From: Gautieria morchelliformis
Lineage: Eukaryota; Basidiomycota; Agaricomycetes; Gomphales; Gomphaceae
Assembly: GCA_015179125.1 (NCBI GenBank)
Contig: WHVA01000443.1
Span: 1 to 64,000, forward strand
DNA: 64,000 nucleotides
Reading direction: 5' to 3'
The notes under the pieces: model-generated
The model's database searches: none
What the model saw: only the letters and a program-made list of their open reading frames with translations
What the model was told of the DNA's origin: nothing
Made by a program: the position numbers and the translations under genes
Shown here: positions 51,261 to 61,204 of the stretch, in pieces
How positions within the stretch are numbered: the stretch's first letter is position 1
How the letters are laid out: each line of letters opens with the position of its first letter

Positions 51261-53767
51261 CCCTCTGCCTGTCCCTTCAAAAAGGCTCAAACTTGCTGTC
51301 GCGTGGAATCCGTCTCCCGGATCATGGCGCCGAGCGTCGCAGTAAAAAAAAAAACAAGGCGCCCCAATATGGTACAAGCTTAATTTCCGACCGGTTTTGG
51401 CGCGACTTGTTCTGCATATGCAAAAAAGAAGTCGAAGTCCCCGCAATTGCACACGTCACGGCGTGCCCCGGAGTCCGTCTGCACCGTCTTCTGGAAGTGC
51501 CTAGTCGTGCTAGCAGTCCGTGTAGCGGGCCAGCGACGTCGCGGTGTCAGATGTGTGATGAAAACACATAGCTTACCGGCCCCGTGGCATGCGCTTCGGG
51601 CGTACTATTCTGGCAGTACAGCTGCCACGATCGCGCCCCCGGCGAACATGCACGAGGCTACATATATAAGTAGTAGTCGCAGTCCGAAATCTTTCGTCGG
51701 AAGCACTTCGAATCGCGTGAGACATTGAATATAATAGAGGTTCTTAATCTCGGAAAACACGCCGAAAGATTTTCTCGCTCCATTGTGTTTTCGGCTTTCC
51801 GATTGCGGCGCGGCGGTTGAAGCTGTGCTATATATGATGGACGAGAATGCGAAGTATACGCGTGTCTGATCACGTCGACAAGTTCTTTTCAGTCTGCGCT
51901 CTGTCCGACCGAATCATGCCAATGTCCGTTTCTCGAATGTTTCTCCTGCCTCGCTTCCGCCGATTCCTCGCGGCTTGAAATTTGAGGCTAAGATGGTGCG
52001 AGTCAGACCTTCGCTGCGGACCCAGGCACTGGCAGCCAGTGGTTTACAATTAATACAAAATCTAAGAGTTGTCAACGGCTGACAGAAGCGTAGGCATGCA
52101 AGAAGGCTGCCTGTGAGGCACCGCGGGAAATCTCCGGTACAATGCCAGTGGCAGTGCTGACAAGAAGGGGAGTGCAAAAGTGATGGAGAAGACAGACGCT
52201 GACAGCTAATACGGACGGCTGATTCTGGGCCGGCGAAACCAATTTACCACACGGTTGCAAGAAAAAAAAACACAAATAGCACCGGAACAACATATATGGC
52301 AGAACCGGTCAGCGAGGGAAAGGCTGATTTTATAGTGACAGGAAACAGAAATGCTTTATATAAATGGCTACCGAGGTCGCCCCGTCGAATGGAGGGTGTG
52401 ATACATGCCATTGATGCGAAATGTGATCGAACAAAACCAGTAGGAGGAGCGTTGCTCAAAAAATAGAAATGTGATGTACAGAAGTAAGTATGCAGAACGG
52501 CGGCTGCAGACTGATCTTAGTAAGAGGTGAATCATGTACATGGCCTGACGATCAACTGCCAATCGGACAGAATAATGCAAGCGATGGGAGTGGTGTGACA
52601 GAACCGGAATATTCGAAGTAGGCCTGCCATGGTACATGTGCTGAACAATATGCTGCAGAAGTGGGGCGACAACGCTGCAATGGTGCTGTGCTGCAAGACA
52701 TGCAAAGCATGCTGCGATAGCCACGATTGCAAGCAAGGCTGTCAAAACTTGAAGTGAAGTAGCTGCAGACGGATATTAAGGTCCGGCCGCGGCATACAAG
52801 TACCGCAGCAGGCTGACATAGATACCACTTGGATATGTAGAGAATTGCTGTTTCATCGAAGCAGAAGAAAGGAGGGGTTTGTAAAACCACGGCTTGGAGC
52901 CAATATGGGGAGGCTGTGGACAATTTAATGAACGGAGGCATAGATCGGAGCTAAAGGCCACGATGAGCGGATCGAGGCACAGAAGAACATATCGCACGAA
53001 CGGCAGAGAAAGATGAAAAGGCTCGCAGGCACATACGTTGAAGAAGAGTGAAATGGAACAGAGGTGCCTGAAAAGTAGCGAAGTACAGTTAATTATGATA
53101 GAATAGATGCGAATCGAGGCAAAGGGGCGAGAAACAGGAGAAAGGCGAGAAACGGGAGAAGGGATGAATAAGAAGGAGAAAGAAGAAACGAGAGATGAAC
53201 AGATATACAAACCCCAGAAAAAACATGCAGAACTCACAAGCAAAGCCCATATAAGAGAAAGCAGAGTTGCATAGAAGCTCTAGAGTCCCAGAAGTACACC
53301 TGTCCCCTTCAGAAAGAAGCAAGAAAGAGAAGTCCATGATCGTACCAAACTTGAACCTAATCCGAATTACGCTGTCTCCACGGAGTCGCTGCCCCGCGGA
53401 AAACAGGCACCGACATCACCGGCTAGTCACGGACGCCCAGGTCGGGGAAATGGGATCAGTGGGATTTGAGGTGTAAAGGCTCGCATTGTGTGATGCACAT
53501 CGCATCACCTACCAGAGTGCCACTCGCGTCGAGTCACAAGATGAGTAAGTATGTGCATTATATTGAGTCGAGCTCGCACTGATACATTAAAGGGCGAATA
53601 GGCGAGGCGTGGCGGGGGTCGTCAGCGTATGCATACGGAAGTCATGCGTGAATGGGGTCATCACCGAGTACCTGAGTAGAGGAATGGTGGGACTAAGTGT
53701 TAGGGGCCTACGTGGGATTTTACACAGTACCTCTGGATTAATCTCTATACTCCCTCACTCCAGCCTG
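51261..53767. other. No recognisable gene
   Basis: Only short frames on both strands. The minus-strand frames 52776-53337 are Leu/Phe/Ser-rich by composition of the A/G-rich plus strand and show no family features. The right part will contain the 3' untranslated region of TMA22. Confidence 0.4.
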
Positions 53768-55116
53768 CTACTCCCCCTTCTTCCCCTTCACCTCCACGCG
53801 CACCACCTCGCCCTCGCCCGTCTTCCCGCCAATTCCGCTACCCAGCGCTCCGCCCCCGCGCTCGAGCATCTCCTCCACTTCCATGCTCACATCTCCCTGG
53901 ACCACGATCTCGTCCTACACAGTCCAAAATCAAGTTCCCATCACACATCACACATGTGCATCATGATTAACCAAGCAAACGATAAAAATAAAATCAAAAA
54001 TTTAAGGGAACGAATTTATGGATAATAAGTATATTAAAATAAAGACGATCAGTGTTTGCATCGACACAAGGCCGTGTACGCACCTGTCCCGCCGCATTCT
54101 TGGTGACACTCGCGCCGGTGGCAAACTCCTTCGCGAGCTGCTTGGCGGCCTTCTTGAGATCCACGCCGAACGCTTCGAGTCCGTTGACGGCGGTGATATG
54201 TTTACGTTTATTGCGCTCGATGCGCTTTATTATCACCTAGGAAAGGTGGGGATTCCGGGAGCGAGCAATAGTTGTGTGTGGCATGATTGCAGATTTGGAG
54301 AGTGGGGAAATGGCCATTTAGCATTTAGATAGGGCGGGGTTATGGGACGCATGGTGCTCACCTTCGCGGCAGCGCGCTTCTTTGCCTCGCTCTCCGCTTT
54401 TGCCTCTGCCTTCGCTTCTTTTTTGCGGGTGTCCTGCTCCAGCTTCTGGGCTGCGACGAGGGAGAGGGCGCCGGCCTTCGATGAGAGTGCATCTGGTAGA
54501 AACGAGCAATGGTGAGGAGTGTAAATCGAGGAGGTAGGGTCGAGGAAAGCAGGGACGCGGGGGAGCAATAAACCAAACGAAAGGGGTGTAAGTATGTTCT
54601 TCAGAACGAAGCAAGAAGAGAAATATAACAGTACGAAATACCACGAATAATAGACCAACGAAAAAAAAACCCACCCTCACTATAATACCGCTCAAACAGG
54701 GCCGGGTGGTGCTCGTCTAACCAGGCCTTGCACCGAGTTAGGTGCGAGCCGAACTCGCAATACTCTGGAGGAAAGGAGCAGACTTTGAGATTTCGTTGAA
54801 ATTTTGTTATGGATTGGATATCGGGTGCCGTCAGCGTCTTGTTTTTGTTTGCACAACCTGGCCGCGCACCTTCACAGTACAGAACCTCGAGTGCGGGCCT
54901 TGCCCGTGTTTCCTCTAAGCTTGCACTCTCTGCGTGCCCTTGCGCCTCCACCGTAGTCGGAGCCGTGTGTGACTCCGGCTCTGGTTCGTTCAGTTTAGAG
55001 GGCCCAGGATCGAGGGGAGACACATCATCGACCGTGACCGCTTTTTCCTCCTCGGGGATGTTGGTTGGCTCTGGAGACGGCGAGCGCTGTTGACGCAGAT
55101 TGCGGCGGCGTGGCAT
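53768..55116 (-). CDS. TMA22: Translation machinery-associated protein 22 (DENR family)
   Basis: Five exons on the minus strand: 54870-55116, 54681-54782, 54362-54492, 54084-54236 and 53768-53914. Introns are 87, 188, 125 and 169 bp and all joins are in phase, giving 259 residues. After the first join the protein reads V-L-Y-C-E-V-C-S-F-P-P-E-Y-C-E-F-G, the Cys-rich DENR start. Then follow the Lys/Ala/Glu-rich linker (K-K-E-A-K-A-E-A-K-A-E) and the SUI1-like domain (I-K-R-I-E-R-N-K-R-K-H-I-T-A-V-N-G-L-E-A-F-G-V-D-L-K-K-A-A-K and D-E-I-V-V-Q-G-D-V). Tma22 with Tma20 recycles 40S subunits and acts in reinitiation in the cytosol. About 75 N-terminal Pro/Glu-rich residues precede the usual start, so the true start could be further in. 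The 87-bp intron has no stop and an AAG acceptor. Confidence 0.9.
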
Positions 55117-57380
55117 AACTGGGTGTAGTACTTCCAAGTCAGTCAGCGCCTACGCTCGGAAACTCGTGACGTTTACATAATAACAGTAGTCCCGGCCATC
55201 TCACACACTAGCCAATACGTGCCACTTCGCACCGGGTTACACATATCTCACAAATATCTCATCTTCGCGATTCTCCACAAGCCGTGCGAGGTAAGACATG
55301 AGACTAATGTGTAGATAAATCATAGTTAGACAGCCATATGCCGCATGCGTGTCTGGGTTAGCAGTATAGCCTGCACCGCTGTTTGAAATCACCCCAAGCT
55401 GCCATCCACTGTCTTGTCCCTCACACTTAACCTTGCCTAGTAAGCCGTGCTCTTCCCGGAACCTCATACCCGACCACGGGCATCCGGACAGCCGCTGAAG
55501 CAGACAAGAATATTTTATGCGCTCATGGTCGGCCGCGGGACGCGCGTACAGTACATATTTGGTACGAGAGTGCTGATTCTGACGGCGATTTGAGCTCACC
55601 CACTGTATATCTGTGGTAGTAGTCTGATTCTACATCACGGACTGGCGCAGTTTCCATATCGAGTGTCGAGGCAGGATCTCAAGGGCGCTGTTCCCACTGG
55701 GCGCTCGAAGCTTTAACTGCGGCTGGAATTCAGCATCGATGAAATACTGGTGGTTGGCTGCCGCCAATCACGATTTCCGGCGACTGAGCTGAGTTGGGCG
55801 CTGTCTGGGCAGCTAACTTCAACCTCGTGACACTTAGGTACGGTACGCTCCCGGTATATCAGCGGGTACCATCCCCTATCGAGCTATTGAGACATGGTCT
55901 CACCATCTGGTGCGTGCTTGTAGCTGGCGCCTCGTACATGTTGCGTGCCCCCGCGGCATTCACGCTAGTCATGATCACGAGAACGCGAAGCCTTGAGTAT
56001 ACTTCAGCACTGGCCCGATTAACGAATGTGGTCCATCCATCGGTGACACCGTACACATACCGTCGTGATTGGGTGCATGACAGTGTCAAAGAATAATGCG
56101 GGACACATCGAAAACCCACACCACAACCTTGCACAAGCGTCGAGTTGGCCCATGCCTAATCAGTCGTAACGCGCGTCTGAAGATCTAGCGTTCGAATAGG
56201 GGTCACCTTGGCTAAAGTGTTTGAGTCTGGAAGGCCTTCCCGGGCATAGCCTTACATCGGCGTGCCTGAATTTGGCGTATTAGCGGTGATCAGGCAGCGT
56301 TTCTCTGAGCGTCCTTGATGCACGGGTACAGTTCCCGGTGTGCGTAAGAATGGAATGCCCTCAGAGCGCTCAAACTCAAGTACATGAGACAGTTCCTGCC
56401 ACATTCGTCAAGTGAGTGGGAAATTTGAATCTGAGTTATTAGCGAAATGCCGTGCTGACGTGGTTAGCCAGACGTACCATGTCACATGTGTTGATACCAA
56501 GTAGTATGTTGCTGTGTTGAATGACTAAACTCATGCAAAAGTAGGCGTACCTGTAATGCTAAATGATCATGGCGGGGCGAGTTATGACTGCGGCCTGTCG
56601 CGAGCCATGCTCGTTGCGTGTAAGGCACCGGCCACGTCAGCATGGACTCACTCACGATATTTTATAATTGATCTGACGAGACGAGACGTCTATGATTGAG
56701 ATGTGTTTGTAATGAAGGCAAAGGGCCCTTACAATGGTAATAATATATTAATCAACGGACGTTTCAAATTCAAATGACATCATGGTCTTGCGACACCGGC
56801 ACCTCGATTCGAACTGTATCTTTTTCACAGAGTATAAGTGCCGCATCAAGCGTGAGTGACAGGCAGGTGGTATTGCCGCTATTGCTGCTGCGAAGCGCGG
56901 ATTGCAGTCGAGGGGTCTCACAGTGGGACTCACCGTCGATCACAGTTTCTATATTCGACGATGAACTCGTTGCTACGGTGACAAGTTTCAATGGTCTCAC
57001 ATACCATCATGGACCCTGTATGGAAGCATTTCCTGCAACTGGCCCTGCTCGAAGGGACCAATAAGAATGGAAGGACCCTGCCGATCATCTTCCGCACCTT
57101 AGTTGCCGGCTGCGGTGTAAATGTAAATGACTGCCCCAACCATACTACTATACAATGTCTACGGGGTCATGCCAGCGACAACATGAGGCAGAGGTATAAC
57201 GACTGACAGCATGTTTATCGTACACCGATCCGGCGGAATGCTCGTGTTCGAGAGGCAAAGTTCGGGAGAACTCCCGATGAGTTGAAATGATGGGTTGAAA
57301 TGAGCCGGCGGGCGCTTGACTTCTGATGCGACTGGCCCGGCTGCCAGGAAGGCAGATACTATCCACATGCGCACTTCTCG
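55117..57380. other. Region upstream of TMA22, no gene recognised
   Basis: No frame shows family features. TMA22's promoter should lie in the first few hundred bases, but no clear TATA box was seen. Confidence 0.4.
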
Positions 57381-58025
57381 TTTCCCACTGCGACCTTGCT
57401 TTCGTGGATTTCCAGCGCATGAGTCTTAATGGCATACCCAGAAAAATGTATTTATCATGCGAGGAACCACGCCTTTCTCGTAATGTGCTACGGCAAGTGG
57501 CACTGTGAGTCCTCGGAAAATCTGATGGGCGAAGAACACATGATCCGTGAGAAGCACGGCCTTGCTGAGATCGCTTGCTCTGAGCTGTGAGCTATATTTG
57601 TGCGTACTGGCTATAACTCCAACGTCTACTGAGATTTTGGTTGGAACTCCAGTATCGATCATGAAGTTTACCAGCTCATCGGTACTACAGCTCTGCATCT
57701 GGGCAGAAATGGAGACAGCGGACGGCCACCTGAAAAAAGCCACGGTTCCAGCTGCGCCGTCAGACCACCGATCCGGGACCAACGCATCAAAGTCGTCACA
57801 GAACCCTATCCTTCCGAAGTCAAGTAGACCCATATCTGAAGCAAGAGCTCGATCCGACGCGACGAATTGTCGGCCACTCAGAGATTCTCGAGGAGTTTCG
57901 GCTAGGCTTTCGTCACTGGCCTTGACGAAATGATTAGAACCTCTGTACTTACTGCTCACGGGCTTCAATTGATCCGTCAGGCGATGCCCTCGGATCGGGC
58001 AGGAGGATGTAGTGGAAGGTTCCAC
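57381..58025 (-). CDS. Unassigned reading frame, possibly an eroded gene
   Basis: The minus-strand frame 57426-58025 (199 codons) has balanced, non-repetitive amino acid composition with hydrophobic segments, unlike the surrounding frames. It ends at V-C-H and a stop, but shifting by one base at that point continues as A-I-K-T-H-A-L-E-I-H-E-S-K-V-A-V-G-N-E-K-C-A-C-G. This suggests an intron or a one-base insertion. A possible splice site also lies near the start (GCAG/TAAGTA). I could not assign a family. It may be a host gene, a pseudogene or chance. Confidence 0.3.
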
Positions 58026-61000
58026 GAGTCATTCTCGCGGTCACATTTACAAGTGGCACCATTGACATGCGTTAAGTTTTTGGGTTACATATATATATAT
58101 ACAAGCGCACTGGGATGATCTCAGATTCTTTATAAAGCTTCAATGGAGCCATATTCGCGAAAGCAGGGGAAATTTTCGGCAGATGGGCTGAACTTCCGCA
58201 GCTGGAAGAGAGTATCAATCAATGGCAACATAAATGGTCAACATCCAGATAGCAAGCAAATGATGTCAGCTGTGGCGTTGGCAAGTATAGGATTAGGAAA
58301 AACAAATAATGTCTCACCGAACTGCATTTTTGTCTACGACAACCAGCCTGATATCACGACGCGTCAGTGGCCATTAGGGTCGATCACAGTAGAAGGATTT
58401 GGAGGAGATTTGATGAGGATTTGAAGGAAGATTTGACTTTTTTACGAAAGCCCGATAATGCTTCGAAAGTCGGTTTTAACTGTGATTTACCTGTTTCGAA
58501 AATGGTTTTGAGATGATTTGAGAACGCTGGTGCCGTAAACGGCAGGGTGGCTCTCTCGCCGGTCTGTCAGCCGACGGTGGTTCTGCACTATAATGTATCC
58601 CTAAAAATACAAAGTAAGATCTTGAACCGGGGAACCATCATGATAGAATTCCCCAGGAACTGAGTCAAAGTGCCTGTCAGCATCCAGATCTCTATTGGTG
58701 TTACTAGGGCTTCCAGCATCCGACGAGTCGCTTGCATGCCCTGGTGCAGCCTGCACCGCTTCCGGTGACCTCGACGTTGAACTCGACAGAGTTCCTTTTG
58801 CAAAAGGGTACGCAGAGGCATGGTTCCTTGTGCGGATGGATGATAGTGTGGGACTAGAATGCACTCATCTTTTACAGATTTTATTTCGAGCTCCGGACTA
58901 ACCCTACCTGTTGTCCTGTGCAGGACTAGACAAAGAGCTAATGTCATTTCAACTTCCACAGAGTTATATAAGCTTGTTCTTTCCCTGCAGTCACATCTTC
59001 ATCACCCAAACCACAGCGTCGAGGCGTTGCTGCTACGCGCAGAAAGAAGTTTGTGGGAAGACAGGACAAACCACATGAGATTCGGTAGAATGAGTTGGCA
59101 ACTGGGCGAATACCACGAGATAGATAACACCCTTGCGTATGGAAACGTGAAGCGTTCGAGTTGACGCTAGCCATTAGGTATCGACACAACAGGGGTGCAA
59201 ACACCCTAGCTTCGTCGTAGTCTTAATGCGTCAAGTTCCAAGATCAGGTGGGTCGACCAAAGCACCAGTATCTCACGGGCTCTCATAGCGGTGTCCGGAT
59301 CAGGAGCATGCGCCGGAGCTGGTGAAGTCGACGGTCCGGAGACGTCGGATGCTTACATCCACAAGCAATAAACATATCACCCACAGTATCCTTGAACGAT
59401 TATACTGTACCGTTTCGACCATACGCTCAGGATCTTCAAGGTAAGCTCGCCAATCGCCGGGACCTGGCACAAGGGCTTCTGGTCACGATCTCGTCGGGTT
59501 CACCACGAAATGGCGTGGGGGGCACTTTGGAGATTTAGAGTATGATTTGGGATCAGCCGCCTAGAGGGTAACGTGAATCTACAGACGTCGGTTAGTATGC
59601 GCAGAGTCAGGAGGCGGCGAAGTGTAGCGCACGGTCTGCAGCAGCGAATTCGCTTTCAAGGGCACATGTATTTAGAAATCCAGGGGTGAATTTCTCCATA
59701 TGAGGATGGTATACCTGTAATAAGAAAAGCCGGGGATATTTCAAACGCGGATTAGTTTGGAAAGCATGCAGACGACTAGGTGCCTTGGCGGGGGGGATGT
59801 CACTTGCTGTTGCGTAACTCAATTGTGAGTTGGACTGAAGTTATTAATCACCCACCGACCGGAGATTTAAGGCTATCGTGCTCAAGAAACCTGTCATTCA
59901 TGGCAACGGGGCATTCGAGACACTATTCCCGTACTTACAACATTGTCGGAGGGATACGACGAGCAGCCTACCCAGACATGATTGTAGACACCAGAAGTGA
60001 ATATGCTGTACATGTCGGCACGGCACCGTCTTAAGCGCGTCATTTGTCTGGCCCTGTCGAAGTGCTTATTTTCAACCTCAACGAGCCGACGCCAATGACT
60101 GTCCGCTGTGCAAGGCTGTGGAAATCAGAGGGTACGAGAAGACGCGTGTAATTCGACCACAAATATAACGCAGTGCTGGTTGGGGGCAGTAGGCGGCGAG
60201 GGGTAGAGGTGAATGGGGTGTGGTAGCACAAGCTGGTTGGAGAGGATGGCGAGCGGCAGCGGCCAGAGCGGGCGCTGGCAAGGGGGGGAAAGGGTGTGGG
60301 AGGGAGAGCAACGGTAAGATACACCGGATATCCCCGGGAAGGAGCGGCGCGTGCTGGCACGCGACAGGCAATACTAGCACTAGAGGTGAGCGGAGGATGG
60401 TGGGAGAGGACGAGGATGGGCAGCGCAATGCGGGTCAGTTGGAGACCGCCAGACACGGCGCAAGGGACGTCCGATTGCCAAAGATTTGATTTGATTTGAG
60501 AAGTAGCACACGGATTGCGGGATAGCGGGAGGCGGCGCGAGATAGTGGCCAGCGCACGAGTTGACGCGGTGCTAACAAGGGTGGACAGTGGGATGCAGCG
60601 CGGAACGCGAGTGGACAGCGCAGGAGCCCGCGGGAGCTAGACAGCATTGGGCGGTGCATCGGGGGAACGACAGAGTGATGGGCGATACGGTGGGTTGCTA
60701 AGAGACTACATAGGGAATGCGCTGAATACGAGCCTTGCGAGGGCGTGTGACTCTCAGTCACCCGTCACACAGTCCTGCAACTCACGACATGGGTATGTAG
60801 CCGGTTGCCTCTGAGACACGGACCAGCTGTACTTACAAGACGTACTTACGGAGACGGAGCCACACCGACCGGCGCTTCACGGACGCCGGGAACACGTGGG
60901 AGCTGCAGGCTTCGGTGTGAGTGCCATATTATGTCTTCGATGACAGGTCCGCAGTGCCGAGTGCCATGCGGCGCCTCTGGTCGTCGTTTTCTGCCTACCA

Positions 61001-61140
61001 CCCACCTTGAACACTGCGAACAATGAACAACGTTAAGGGCAATGATAAGGGCACAGTAGCGTGAGTCCACGATCACTTTTCTAGTGAGCCAACCGCTCAC
61101 TCTCCAGCCCGAAGTATTCCTGCAGCAATCAAAGTTGCAG
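58026..61140. other. 3 kb without a supported gene
   Basis: Short frames only. The minus-strand frame 58601-58864 ends in an acidic Ser/Asp-rich stretch that could be the end of a gene, but nothing upstream supports it. A purine-rich stretch lies at about 60180-60420. Confidence 0.4.
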
Positions 61141-61204
61141 GGATGTCTCTTTCGTCTGCGCTGTCCATCGTATGCTGATCCTTGACGGTCGACCACAGAC
61201 TTGA

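Noticed and set aside
52776-53337. Membrane protein on the minus strand
   Set aside because: The Leu/Phe-rich frames come from an A/G-rich plus strand, overlap in two frames and lack a plausible gene structure.
55859-56134. Small ORFs on both strands near 56 kb
   Set aside because: No family resemblance, no splice sites and no promoter features.
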